DNA of 18,296 nucleotides from Candidatus Treponema faecavium (GCA_019113455.1 DXHG01000064.1:1-18296), one strand, 5' to 3'. Positions 1 to 8,462 are shown, counted from the first letter of the stretch. A program made the numbers and translations. The notes: generated from the sequence alone by a model not told the origin.

Positions 1-809
1 GACATGCACGACACAATGCACGAAAACACACACTGCTGCAGCGGCGCGTCTCCGGCAATAAAACGCGACTGGAACATGAACAGCCGGCGCAGGTCAGAAA
101 ACGCGCAGTCTGAAACCGCCATCACCGGACGCAGGAGCGCGCTGTCGGCTCCGCAGCGCGCAAGATAGAGCAGCACCGCCGCCGCTCCCATAGAAACGCC
201 GTGGAGCGCAATCGAGCAGTCAGGCCCCATGCGCGCGCTGAGTTCGCGCAGCCACAGTTCCATATCGAGCGCGTCGGTATAGCCCATTCCGGTGAGTCTG
301 CCCTGCGACGCCCCGTGCGCACGGCAGTCAATCGCAAGCGACGCGGCGCCGCGCTCCGCATATGCGTCTGCAAGATACGCCGTACCCGACGCGGAATCGG
401 CATACCCGTGAACAAGCAGCACTGCGCGCTTACAGCCGCCGCCGTGCGGGCGGCGGATATAGCCTGAGAGCTTTTGGCCGCGCGCGTTTGTTACACAGAC
501 GCGCTCAAGTTCGCCGTTTTCCGCGCGGGTATGCCAGCTGACTTTTGACTCAAGCAGCGGCGCCATCACAGCAGCGCTGTGCAGATGCGCCGAAAGCGGC
601 GGCGCGGCACAGGGGGCATCTTTTTTGTTCCCGCGCGCCGCGTGCAGCTTTTGCCGCAGCGCGCTGAGTTTTTCGGCAGCTGACGCAGCGCTTGTCCGCT
701 GCCTGCGTTTGCGCACGCAGAACACCGTATAGTACAGAGAGGCGGCGGCGGTGCCGCAGAACACGGCTGCGCCCGCGCAAAGCAAAACCAGTATCAGCAC
801 AATCCGCAT
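1..809 (-). CDS. Membrane-anchored alpha/beta hydrolase, C-terminus outside the window
   Basis: The reading frame stays open from an ATG at 809 to the window edge and gives 269 residues without a stop, so the 3' end is missing. Residues 4-28 form a hydrophobic anchor or uncleaved signal, followed by a basic stretch (KRRQR). The hydrolase fold is recognisable from LLVHGYADS (131-139, oxyanion region), AIDCRAHGASQG (159-170) and the nucleophile elbow GVSMG (204-208, putative catalytic Ser206). The SDCAFSD segment after strand 6 resembles YqkD-like serine hydrolases. The later acid and His of the triad should lie beyond the window. An AAAGGA ribosome site sits 8 nt before the ATG. The substrate cannot be deduced; esterase or peptidase activity at the membrane is an inference from the fold. 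The gene is divergent from the peptidase gene that follows. Confidence 0.85.
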   Translation of the reverse strand, partial: MRIVLILVLLCAGAAVFCGTAAASLYYTVFCVRKRRQRTSAASAAEKLSALRQKLHAARGNKKDAPCAAPPLSAHLHSAAVMAPLLESKVSWHTRAENGELERVCVTNARGQKLSGYIRRPHGGGCKRAVLLVHGYADSASGTAYLADAYAERGAASLAIDCRAHGASQGRLTGMGYTDALDMELWLRELSARMGPDCSIALHGVSMGAAAVLLYLARCGADSALLRPVMAVSDCAFSDLRRLFMFQSRFIAGDAPLQQCVFSCIVSCM

Positions 810-832
810 ACTGTATGTCCTTTATTCACTGA

Positions 833-860
833 AGTATACCATAGATACGGCAGATGCCAA
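833..860 (-). promoter_or_regulatory. Predicted sigma-70 promoter of the hydrolase gene
   Basis: On the minus strand, TTGGCA (855-860) and TATACT (833-838) are separated by 16 bp. The predicted start of transcription is near 826, leaving a short leader that contains the AAAGGA ribosome site. This is a sequence-match prediction only. Confidence 0.4.
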
Positions 861-1002
861 AGCCGCGCACACAGCGCAGAACCGCCGTCGGCCTGCACTG
901 ACCTGAATGGCTCTGGTCAGCGCGCCTGTTATGCGCTATTATTTACAAGGCAATACGGTGCGCGCTGTATGCGCGGCACGATATATAATAAGGAAGTGCA
1001 GC

Positions 1003-1689
1003 ATGTTTTATATAGACACATACTATCTCGTTCTTGTCGTACCGGCGCTGCTGCTCTCGGTATGGGCGCAGTACAAGGTAAAAAGCACGTTCAGCCGCTA
1101 TGCCGCAGAGCAGGCACGGCGCGGCGTTACCGGAGCAGAGGCGGCGGCCAGTCTGCTTTCGGCGGCAGGCATCAGGAACGTACGCATTGAGCGCGTCTCA
1201 GGCAGTCTTACTGATCACTACGATCCAAGTACAAAAACGCTTCGTCTTTCCGATACGGTATACAAAGAGCGTTCCATAGCCGCAATCGGCGTTGCCGCGC
1301 ACGAGACAGGACACGCCATTCAGGATGCGGAGCGCTACGCGCCGCTCGTGCTCAGAAGCACGCTCGTGCCGCTTGCCAATATCGGAAGCAGCGCCGGCCC
1401 CGTACTCGCAGTGCTCGGCATTGTTCTCGGTTTCGGAGTGCTCATACAGGCAGGCATCGTGCTCTTTGCGTGCGCGGTCGCGTTTTATCTTATTACACTC
1501 CCTGTGGAGATAAACGCCTCGCGCAGAGCCGTGTCGATGCTTGGGCGGCAGGGTATTCTGGACGCCGGCGAACTTGCGGGAGCAAAACAGGTGCTCACCG
1601 CAGCAGCGCTCACCTATGTCGCTTCCGCGCTTACCGCCGTTGCAAACCTTATCAGGCTCGTGCTCATGTCGCGCAGCAGAAAAAACTAG
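1003..1689 (+). CDS. YugP-like neutral zinc metallopeptidase (Zn_peptidase_2 family)
   Basis: The 228-residue integral membrane protein matches the YugP family over its whole length. The N-terminus MFYIDTYYLVLVVPALLLSV (1-20) is the usual first membrane segment, followed by WAQYKVKSTFSRY. The zinc-binding HETGH is at 100-104 (His100 and His104 ligands, Glu101 catalytic). LPVEINASRRA (167-177) carries the probable third ligand, Glu169. Two further hydrophobic stretches lie around 131-166 and 205-221. The frame is open further upstream, to 907, but the start at 1003 fits the family N-terminus and has AAGGAAG 7 nt before it. The physiological substrate of this family is not known to me. It is the first of three co-directional genes and is likely co-transcribed with the M3 peptidase 37 nt downstream. 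Confidence 0.9.
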   Translation: MFYIDTYYLVLVVPALLLSVWAQYKVKSTFSRYAAEQARRGVTGAEAAASLLSAAGIRNVRIERVSGSLTDHYDPSTKTLRLSDTVYKERSIAAIGVAAHETGHAIQDAERYAPLVLRSTLVPLANIGSSAGPVLAVLGIVLGFGVLIQAGIVLFACAVAFYLITLPVEINASRRAVSMLGRQGILDAGELAGAKQVLTAAALTYVASALTAVANLIRLVLMSRSRKN

Positions 1690-1726
1690 CGCCAATCTTT
1701 TCGTATACAAAAGGAGTAACTATATT

Positions 1727-3544
1727 ATGAAACAAACGCCCAGATGGAACCTGGACAGCATATTCAGCGAAGCGGAATTTACCAAAGCAACGGCGGAATA
1801 CACCGAACTGCTCGACGGCCTTGATTCGCTTTTAAGCGCGGCAGAAACGCTTGAGCGAAAGGCGGACTCAGGCTTTGATTTTCCGTTATGGCTTTCGGCG
1901 TTTTATCCCGTGTGCAACCGCACCGGCGCGCTTGAAGAAACGCTTCACTCATTCGCCTACGCGGCCTATTCCACGGACACGACAAACACCGCGTACCTCA
2001 ACCGCGTGTCGCATCTCGATGAGATACTGCTTCGTTCCCGCCGCCAGTCGCTGCGGTTTGCGCGGCTGCTTGCCGCAAACGAGTCGCAGCTCGATGCGTT
2101 TTTTACGCAGTTTCCGCAGTTTGAGTCATACCGCTACAGCATACGCTGCCAAATCGAATATGTCAGACACTGCATGTCTGAAGCGGAAGAAGACCTTGCC
2201 GCCGACCTGCAGCGCACCGGAGCCGACGCGTGGAGCCGCCTGCACGAGCAGCTTATTTCAACGCTTGCCGCCGCTGACGGGCGCACGTTCAACGAAATAC
2301 GCAATCAGGCGTACAGCGCGGACGCTGCGGTACGAAAAGAAGCATACGAAACAGAAAAGGCGCTCCTTGCCTCGGCGGCGATTCCTGCCGCAGCCGCGCT
2401 CAACAACATAAAAGGCGCGACGGTAACGCTTAACCGCAGGCGCGGCTGGACTTCCGCGATAGACCGCGCGCTCTTTTCTTCCCGCATGGAAAAAGATACG
2501 CTTGACGCGCTCATCAAAAGCATCCAAGACTCACTGCCGCTGTGGCGGCGGTATCTGCGCATAAAAGGTCGGCTTTTGGGGCATGATAACGGCTGTCCGT
2601 TTTACGAGCTTTTCGCGCCGCTTCCGCCGCCGGGCACAGAAACCGTGCAGGAAAAACACTGGACGTTTGAAGCGGCGCGCAGCTACATTACGGAGCGCTT
2701 TTCGTCATTCTCCGGCGAGATGGGAGAATTTGCACGGCGCGCATTTGACGGCGGCTGGATAGACGCCGAAATCAGGCCCGGCAAAACAGGCGGTGCGTAC
2801 TGCATCGATCTGCCGTATTTTAATGAGTCGCGCGTGCTTTCTAACTTTTCAGGCACGTTTTCAGATGTAATCACGCTTGCCCACGAGCTTGGACACGCGT
2901 TTCACCACCACTGCATCACGCCGCTTGACTACGCGCTCACTCACTACCCGATGACGCTTGCTGAAACGGCAAGCATTTTTGCAGAAACAATCGTGATGAA
3001 AGACGTCATCGAGCACAGCAGCGGGTACGAGAAAATAAAGCTCATCGAAAGCCATCTGCAGGACAGCTGCCAGGTGCTTGTCGACATACTGTGCCGCTTT
3101 TACTTTGAACAAAGCGTGTTTGAGGAGCGGGAACACGGCGAGCTGGGCGCAGCCGATTTCTGCCGTCTCATGACAGAAGCGCAGAAAAAAACATACGGCG
3201 AGGGCTTATCGGAAACGAACGGGCAGTATGGCGGACATGAATATATGTGGGCGGTAAAAACACACTACTACAGTCCTGATCTCGATTACTATAACTTTCC
3301 GTATACGTTCGGTCTGCTGTTCGGCACGGCGCTGTACGGCAGATATGAAAAAGAAGGCCCGTCATTCGCCGGCACGTATACGGAACTCCTCAGGCAGACG
3401 GGAAGCCTTTCGTGCGAGGCAGTCTGCCGCAACGCCGGATTTGACATCACCTCAAAAGCGTTTTACGAGTCCGCGATTGCCTCGTTTACAGCTGAAGTAG
3501 AGCAGCTTGAACAGTGGGAACAGTCGATCCGCACGCAGCGCTGA
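1727..3544 (+). CDS. pepF: M3-family oligoendopeptidase (PepF type)
   Basis: The 605-residue cytosolic metallopeptidase is predicted to cut short peptides in the late steps of intracellular protein turnover or peptide use. The active site HELGH is at 386-390 inside LAHELGHAFHHH, and the downstream LAETASIFAET contains the third zinc ligand, Glu413. The N-terminal helical region (RWNLDSIF...) is typical of the pepF/M3 group, and the length of about 600 residues is normal. The start at 1727 has AAAGGAG 11 nt upstream. A longer open frame back to 1541 overlaps the previous gene and has no homology-like content. The gene sits between the YugP-like peptidase and tcdA on the same strand, so an operon is likely. 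Which oligopeptides it prefers cannot be read from the sequence. Confidence 0.93.
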   Translation: MKQTPRWNLDSIFSEAEFTKATAEYTELLDGLDSLLSAAETLERKADSGFDFPLWLSAFYPVCNRTGALEETLHSFAYAAYSTDTTNTAYLNRVSHLDEILLRSRRQSLRFARLLAANESQLDAFFTQFPQFESYRYSIRCQIEYVRHCMSEAEEDLAADLQRTGADAWSRLHEQLISTLAAADGRTFNEIRNQAYSADAAVRKEAYETEKALLASAAIPAAAALNNIKGATVTLNRRRGWTSAIDRALFSSRMEKDTLDALIKSIQDSLPLWRRYLRIKGRLLGHDNGCPFYELFAPLPPPGTETVQEKHWTFEAARSYITERFSSFSGEMGEFARRAFDGGWIDAEIRPGKTGGAYCIDLPYFNESRVLSNFSGTFSDVITLAHELGHAFHHHCITPLDYALTHYPMTLAETASIFAETIVMKDVIEHSSGYEKIKLIESHLQDSCQVLVDILCRFYFEQSVFEEREHGELGAADFCRLMTEAQKKTYGEGLSETNGQYGGHEYMWAVKTHYYSPDLDYYNFPYTFGLLFGTALYGRYEKEGPSFAGTYTELLRQTGSLSCEAVCRNAGFDITSKAFYESAIASFTAEVEQLEQWEQSIRTQR

Positions 3545-4296
3545 CGGCGCCTGACGCACAATCCCTGCCGCACGGCGCCGCCTCCGCTCCATGCGGGGAA
3601 CGTCATGTACGGACACGCGCGCTCATCGGAGAACGCGCGCTCAATCTCCTCACGCAGGCGACAGTCGCCGTGTTCGGTCTGGGTGGCGTCGGTTCCTATG
3701 CCGCGGAGGCGCTTGCGCGCGCAGGTGTTGCGCACTTTATACTTATAGACAGCGACTCCGTCTGTGAAAGCAACATAAACCGCCAGCTTATCGCGCTGTA
3801 CTCAACGCTCGGCAAACCCAAAGTATCCGTGATGAAAGACCGCATACACGACATAAACCCGCGCAGCACGGTAGAAACACATGTGCTCTTTTACGGCAGC
3901 GATACGGCAGACAGCGTCGATATACGGCGCTGCAGCTGCATCATAGACGCCATAGATACGGTAAGCGCCAAACTGCTGCTTGCCGAACGCGCGGCGGCCT
4001 ATGCAGTCCCCGAAATCAGCTGCATGGGAACGGGCAACAAGCTTGATCCTGCGCGGTTTGAGGCGGCTGATATTTACGAGACTTCCGTATGTCCGCTTGC
4101 GCGTGTAATGCGCCGGGAATTAAAAAAAAGAGGCGTCGAGCGCCTCCGTGTCGTATACTCAAAAGAAGAGCCGCGTTCATGCGGCGCAGACAAGGAACGG
4201 CGGCCGCCGGCAAGCATTGCGTTTGTGCCGGCAGCCGCCGGACTGCTTCTGGCATCAGAAGCAGTCCGCATTATCACTAAGGATTATACTGCATAA
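3514..4296 (+). CDS. tcdA: tRNA threonylcarbamoyladenosine dehydratase (TcdA, E1-like)
   Basis: TcdA enzymes use ATP to cyclise the t6A base at position 37 of ANN-decoding tRNAs. The 260-residue product has the adenylation fold: TRALIGERAL, then the nucleotide loop GLGGVG (55-60), Asp79/Asp81, and NINRQL (87-92). The family-typical segments SCMGTGNKLDP and PLARVMRRELKKRG follow, and VVYSKEEPR comes near the end. This pattern fits TcdA/CsdL better than ThiF or MoeB, because it lacks their zinc CxxC pairs. The only usable in-frame start is a GTG at 3514, which overlaps pepF by 31 nt and has no clear ribosome site. Translational coupling is likely, and the first 28 or so residues look non-conserved. 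It converges on transketolase with a 12-nt gap. Confidence 0.9.
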   Translation: MGTVDPHAALTAPDAQSLPHGAASAPCGERHVRTRALIGERALNLLTQATVAVFGLGGVGSYAAEALARAGVAHFILIDSDSVCESNINRQLIALYSTLGKPKVSVMKDRIHDINPRSTVETHVLFYGSDTADSVDIRRCSCIIDAIDTVSAKLLLAERAAAYAVPEISCMGTGNKLDPARFEAADIYETSVCPLARVMRRELKKRGVERLRVVYSKEEPRSCGADKERRPPASIAFVPAAAGLLLASEAVRIITKDYTA

Positions 4297-4308
4297 CTCC
4301 CCGCGCGC

Positions 4309-6273
4309 TTACGCGTTAAGCAGTTCCGCGAGCTTTGCCGCGGTAAAGCCGAGCATTTCGGCGACTTTTTTTGCCGGAGCAGATTCGCCAAAGCGGTCGA
4401 TGCAGAAGAGATCGCCCGCTCCCGCTGCAAGACCTTCCCAGCCCATGCGCGTGCCTGCCTCAACAGCAACAACGCGCTTTGCGCCGCCGATAATCTTATC
4501 GCGGATAACGTCAGGCTGCTTTTTGAACAGTTCGCGGTCTGGCACGGACACAACCCGCACCGTGCGGCCGTTCACCTGAGCCGCCGCTTCAAGCGCGAGC
4601 GTTACTTCGGAACCGCTTGCAAGCACTGTGATGTCAGGCGCGTCGCCGCCCTTGCGCACAATATAGGCGCCGGTGCGCATCGTACTGCGCCAGTCGGGAT
4701 CGTCTTTTTCGTACACGGTGAGATTCTGGCGCGTAAAGCCCATGCACACCGGATGATCGCTGCTTTCCATCGCCATTTCCCACGCGACGCCTGCTTCTTC
4801 GGCGTCTCCGGCGCGCAGCACCTGTACATTGGGTATCGCACGCAGCGCCGAGAACGTCTCAATCGGCTGATGCGTCGGACCGTCTTCACCGACATAAATC
4901 GAATCATGCGTGAGCACATAAATCACCGGCTGCTTCATGAGCGCCGCAAGCCGGAGCGATGGGCGCAGGTAGTCGGCAAACACGGCGAATGTCGCGCAGA
5001 ACGGACGCAGCCCGCCATGCACAGAAATGCCGACGCATATCGCAGACATCGCAAACTCTCTGATGCCGAACCGTATCGTCCTGCCCGCGCGGTCCTGCGG
5101 CGAATATACGCCGAGGCCCGGCAGCGCCGTTACGTTCGGACCCTCAAGGTCGGCGGAACCGCCAACGAGCGACGCGTAGCGCTTGGCCATCACGTTGAGC
5201 GCGCTGCCTGACGCCTTGCGCGTCGCAAGAGAATCGCCGACTGCATACTCGGCAAGCGGCGCGCTGCCTGTCGGCTTTCCCGCCATGCAGGCGTCCCACT
5301 CGGCGCGCTTTTCGGGGTTTTCTTTTGACCACTCGTCGAACACCGACTGCCAGTCAGCCTGCGCTTTTGCGAACGCCGCCCTGCGGGAAGCAAAATAGTC
5401 TGTTGCCTCCGGCACGACATAAAACGTCTTATCTTCAGGCAGGCCGAGCGCCTTTTTGGCGGCGGCAACGCCTTCTTCGCCAAGCGGCGCGCCGTGAACG
5501 GCTGACGTGCCAGCCTTTGGCGCGCCTTTGCCGATAACGGATTTCAGCATGATAAACGATGGGCGGCTGTCGGCTTTTGCCTGCGCCACAAGCGCGGCGA
5601 TTCCTTCCATATCATACATATCGCCGCGCAGCACCTGCCAGCCGTACGCCTCATAGCGCTTGCCGACGTCTTCAGTAAAGGCGATGTCGGTAGAGCCGTC
5701 TATCGTGATATGGTTTTCATCGTAGAACACAATGAGCTTGCCAAGCTGCAGGTGGCCTGCAAGACTGCACGCTTCCGAAGAAACGCCCTCCATCAGACAG
5801 CCCTCGCCGACAAGCGCGTACGTATAATGATCAACAATCGTGTGTTTTTCTGTATTGAACCGCGCGGCAAGCATCGACTCCGCCATCGCCATACCCACGG
5901 CCATCGCAACGCCCTGGCCGAGCGGGCCTGTCGTACACTCGACACCGTCTGTAATGCCATACTCAGGATGCCCCGGACAGCGCGAACCTGCCTGGCGGAA
6001 CTGCATTATATCGTCAAGCGTTACGTCATAGCCGCTCAAATGCAGAATGGAATACAGCAGCATTGAACCGTGCCCGGCGGACAGCACAAAACGGTCGCGG
6101 TCAGTCCAATGAGAATCAGCGGGATTATGCTTAAGCACCTCGCCGTACAGCACCGCCGCAAGCTCCGCACAGCCGAGCGGCAGCCCCGGGTGCCCTGAAT
6201 TAGCTTTTTGAATTGCGTCCATCGAAAGGCTGCGTATGCTCTTTGCCGCAGCCTCCAAACCTTTTACATCCAT
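4309..6273 (-). CDS. tkt: Transketolase
   Basis: Transketolase moves two-carbon units between sugar phosphates in the non-oxidative pentose phosphate pathway, using thiamine diphosphate and a divalent metal. The 654-residue protein has the expected landmarks: SGHPG (26-30), GHGSML (67-72), TGPLGQG (115-121), the cofactor motif GEGCLMEG (156-163) with Asn187, SADLEGPN, RFGIREFAM, and GEDGPTHQPIE with the catalytic His. The metal-binding motif has Glu157 where most family members have Asp (GDG). The start at 6273 is preceded by AAGGAGG at 8 nt and matches the family N-terminus; an open extension to 6363 is rejected. It is transcribed from its own promoter downstream of manC. No intrinsic terminator is visible before the convergent tcdA. 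Confidence 0.95.
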   Translation of the reverse strand: MDVKGLEAAAKSIRSLSMDAIQKANSGHPGLPLGCAELAAVLYGEVLKHNPADSHWTDRDRFVLSAGHGSMLLYSILHLSGYDVTLDDIMQFRQAGSRCPGHPEYGITDGVECTTGPLGQGVAMAVGMAMAESMLAARFNTEKHTIVDHYTYALVGEGCLMEGVSSEACSLAGHLQLGKLIVFYDENHITIDGSTDIAFTEDVGKRYEAYGWQVLRGDMYDMEGIAALVAQAKADSRPSFIMLKSVIGKGAPKAGTSAVHGAPLGEEGVAAAKKALGLPEDKTFYVVPEATDYFASRRAAFAKAQADWQSVFDEWSKENPEKRAEWDACMAGKPTGSAPLAEYAVGDSLATRKASGSALNVMAKRYASLVGGSADLEGPNVTALPGLGVYSPQDRAGRTIRFGIREFAMSAICVGISVHGGLRPFCATFAVFADYLRPSLRLAALMKQPVIYVLTHDSIYVGEDGPTHQPIETFSALRAIPNVQVLRAGDAEEAGVAWEMAMESSDHPVCMGFTRQNLTVYEKDDPDWRSTMRTGAYIVRKGGDAPDITVLASGSEVTLALEAAAQVNGRTVRVVSVPDRELFKKQPDVIRDKIIGGAKRVVAVEAGTRMGWEGLAAGAGDLFCIDRFGESAPAKKVAEMLGFTAAKLAELLNA

Positions 6274-6345
6274 CGGATCAGCCTCCTTGTAAGCCGGACA
6301 TGGCGCGCCGCATCCGGCAGTGTGCAACGTATATCGGTACCACTC

Positions 6346-6374
6346 AGTATATATAAAAAGCACAACTTGTGCAA
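6346..6374 (-). promoter_or_regulatory. Predicted transketolase promoter
   Basis: On the minus strand, TTGCAC (6369-6374) and TATACT (6346-6351) are 17 bp apart. The predicted start near 6339 gives a leader of about 65 nt carrying AAGGAGG. The -10 box is strong and the -35 box moderate. Confidence 0.5.
6360..6372. promoter_or_regulatory. 13-bp palindrome in the tkt promoter, possible operator
   Basis: GCACAACTTGTGC is a perfect 6-1-6 inverted repeat. It covers part of the -35 box and the spacer of the predicted tkt promoter, the position expected of a repressor site. No regulator gene is present nearby, so the role is an inference. Confidence 0.3.
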
Positions 6375-6499
6375 TTTAATGATTACAATATATGCCGAAT
6401 ACGGAAGCAAAAGTCATGTTTGTCAATACAATCGACGCGCGCAGGCTGTCTTATTTTCCTTTGCGGGTCTCCTGCGGAATCAGACACGCCGCCTGCTGA

Positions 6500-7642
6500 T
6501 TATCTGCACAGCCCGCAATTGTCGCAGTCGGCGCAGTCAAACGCTTTTACCTGCCGTACCGCCTCGCGCACCAGCGCGCTTTTTCCTTTTTTTACGATGA
6601 GTACCTTGCCGTTTTTTACCGCCACAATCAGGTCGTCAACGCCGCAGAGCACAACCGGCACATCCGCATAGACAAAACAATTGCTGCTTTCAACCTGCAC
6701 CGTGCGCGCGGAGTTCTCGCTGAACAGCCGCTCAAACGAGTCCCAGCTGCCCACGTCGTCCCAGAAAAACGGCGCCTGTATCGCAACCGCTTTATCTGTC
6801 TTTTCTGCGATGGCTTTGTCTATCGATACGGCGGGCGTCTGCAGGTATGCGTCTTCCATCGAGTCCCACACAGGCACGGTGTCTATGCCGCAGTCCTGCA
6901 CAACCAGAGGAAACGAACATTCCTGCGCGAGCGGAAACGCATCGTACACCGCCGGAGAAAGCCGCGCAAGCTCATTCTCAAAGAGCGCGCCGCCAAAGCC
7001 GAACATGCCGCTGTTCCACCAGTAGTGTCCGTCCGCAAGATATTCCGCGGCTGTCCTGGCATCAGGTTTCTCCTTAAAAAAGTCAATCGTATACGCTTCT
7101 GCCTCCGTGTGCTCCGCGCGGCCGCCGTGCTTAATATAGCCGTACTCGCTCGATGCAGAAACAGGCGGTATGCCGAAACACACGAACTTGCCCGCGTCAG
7201 CCTGTACGAACGCTGCCTGCACCGCCTCCGTAAACGCGCTTTCCGGATGTATCACGTGATCGCTTGTACACACAAAAAGCGAATGAGGCTGAGACGGCTG
7301 CATACGCTCAAGAAAACGCAATGCAAGCATCACCGGCGGCGCAGTATGACGCTGGCACGGTTCGGCAATAACGCAGAGTTTTTGCCGCAGGCACTCCCCA
7401 TCGTGTTCCGGCAGCTGTTCTATCAGTTTTTGGCAATGTTCCGCCGCGGTGTGCAGAATGTCTTTGCGCGTAACCGCGATAATGCGTCCTGAAACTCCCA
7501 GCGCCGCCGCGCGCAGCACCGCCGCCTGAAAAAACGACATGCCGTCCTGCAGCGACATAAACTGCTTGGGGCACGCCGCCGATGAAGCCGGCCACAGACG
7601 TTCTCCAAATCCGCCGGCGAGAATAAGCACATCAGTAAACAT
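6500..7642 (-). CDS. manC: Mannose-1-phosphate guanylyltransferase (GDP-mannose pyrophosphorylase)
   Basis: The enzyme makes GDP-mannose from mannose-1-phosphate and GTP for surface glycans or glycoconjugates. The 380-residue product begins with the nucleotidyltransferase signature LAGGFGERLWPAS (8-20) followed by PKQF (25-28). CTSDHVIHPE, FKEKPDA and YWWNSGMFGF are also typical of GDP-mannose pyrophosphorylases. It is the short form without the phosphomannose isomerase domain of bifunctional AlgA/ManC. The C-terminus ends unusually in four cysteines spaced CxxCxxCxxC. No ribosome site precedes the ATG, and a strong promoter ends 5 nt before it, so a leaderless mRNA is predicted. The nearest gene that could use GDP-mannose is the truncated glycosyltransferase about 3 kb away. 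Confidence 0.93.
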   Translation of the reverse strand: MFTDVLILAGGFGERLWPASSAACPKQFMSLQDGMSFFQAAVLRAAALGVSGRIIAVTRKDILHTAAEHCQKLIEQLPEHDGECLRQKLCVIAEPCQRHTAPPVMLALRFLERMQPSQPHSLFVCTSDHVIHPESAFTEAVQAAFVQADAGKFVCFGIPPVSASSEYGYIKHGGRAEHTEAEAYTIDFFKEKPDARTAAEYLADGHYWWNSGMFGFGGALFENELARLSPAVYDAFPLAQECSFPLVVQDCGIDTVPVWDSMEDAYLQTPAVSIDKAIAEKTDKAVAIQAPFFWDDVGSWDSFERLFSENSARTVQVESSNCFVYADVPVVLCGVDDLIVAVKNGKVLIVKKGKSALVREAVRQVKAFDCADCDNCGLCR

Positions 7643-7647
7643 ACTTT

Positions 7648-7676
7648 ATCATACACCGACACGGAAGTATTGTCAA
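7648..7676 (-). promoter_or_regulatory. Strong predicted promoter placing transcription start at the manC ATG
   Basis: On the minus strand a consensus -35 TTGACA (7671-7676), a 17-bp spacer and a -10 TATGAT (7648-7653) lie directly upstream of the ATG at 7642. Only 5 nt separate the -10 box from the start codon, so the transcript should begin at or within 1-2 nt of the ATG. Confidence 0.65.
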
Positions 7677-7702
7677 AACACCGCGCCGGATGCGTCGCAC
7701 GG
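7675..7702 (-). terminator. Weak candidate terminator of the ABC transporter operon
   Basis: On the minus strand CCGTGC and GCGCGG can form a 6-bp stem with one G-U pair and a 10-nt loop, followed by TGTTTT. It lies 32 nt beyond the ATPase stop codon and abuts the manC -35 box. The stem is short, so this is a low-confidence call. Confidence 0.3.
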
Positions 7703-7733
7703 CTTGGTTTTGCGGAGAACCGCGCGCACGCCG

Positions 7734-8462
7734 CTAGAGCACTTTGTGAAGGAAATCGATTGTGCGCTGTTCCTGCGGACGGCCGAATATATCGGAGGGA
7801 CAGCCCTGCTCCACAATGACGCCGCCGTCCATAAAGATAACGCGGTCTGACACCTCGCGGGCAAAGCCCATCTCATGCGTTACGATAAGCATCGTCATGC
7901 CCTCGGCGGCAAGCTGCTTCATCACGGTAAGCACCTCGCCTACCATTTCGGGGTCAAGCGCGCTTGTCGGCTCGTCAAAGAGCATGATGTCGGGTTCCAT
8001 CGCAAGCGCGCGCGCAATTGCCACGCGCTGCTGCTGTCCGCCTGAAAGCTCGCGCGGATATGCGTCTGCCTTTTCTGTAAGCCCCACGCGCGAAAGCAGA
8101 GCGCATGCTTTTTGCTCCGCCTGTGCTTTAGTCATCTTTTTGCGGTCTACCGGAGCCATCATAATGTTTTTGAGCACCGTCATATGCGGAAACAGATTGA
8201 ACTGCTGAAACACCATGCCGATGTTTTCGCGTATTTTATTGATATTTTCGCTCTTTTTCGTAACAATGTGCCCGTCCACTTCTATGGTACCGCTTGTCGG
8301 CGTTTCAAGCGCGTTAATGCAGCGCAGAAACGTGCTCTTGCCGGACCCTGACGGCCCAATAATGCTTACAACTTCGCTTTTTTCCACCTCAAGATCGATG
8401 CCGCGCAGCACCTGCAGCTTCCCGAAATTCTTTACCAGATTCCTAACGACTACCTGTGCCAT
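7734..8462 (-). CDS. Polar amino-acid ABC transporter, ATPase subunit (GlnQ type)
   Basis: The cytoplasmic ATPase energises the importer encoded upstream. The 242-residue product has all expected motifs: Walker A GPSGSGKST (36-44), Q-loop VFQQFN (84-89), signature LSGGQQQR (139-146), Walker B MLFDEP (160-165) with SALD, and the H-loop VTHEMGF (194-200). The start at 8462 has GGAGG 7 nt upstream and overlaps the 3' end of the permease gene by 20 nt. An open extension to 8516 lies inside the permease and is rejected. Gene order and close spacing make it the last gene of a binding protein, permease, ATPase operon. Substrate is inferred from the family only. Confidence 0.93.
   Translation of the reverse strand: MAQVVVRNLVKNFGKLQVLRGIDLEVEKSEVVSIIGPSGSGKSTFLRCINALETPTSGTIEVDGHIVTKKSENINKIRENIGMVFQQFNLFPHMTVLKNIMMAPVDRKKMTKAQAEQKACALLSRVGLTEKADAYPRELSGGQQQRVAIARALAMEPDIMLFDEPTSALDPEMVGEVLTVMKQLAAEGMTMLIVTHEMGFAREVSDRVIFMDGGVIVEQGCPSDIFGRPQEQRTIDFLHKVL

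Noticed and set aside
984..989. Perfect TATAAT as promoter of the YugP-like gene
   Set aside because: No -35 match lies at 15-19 bp, and a start near 996 would exclude the good AAGGAAG ribosome site, so the box may be incidental.
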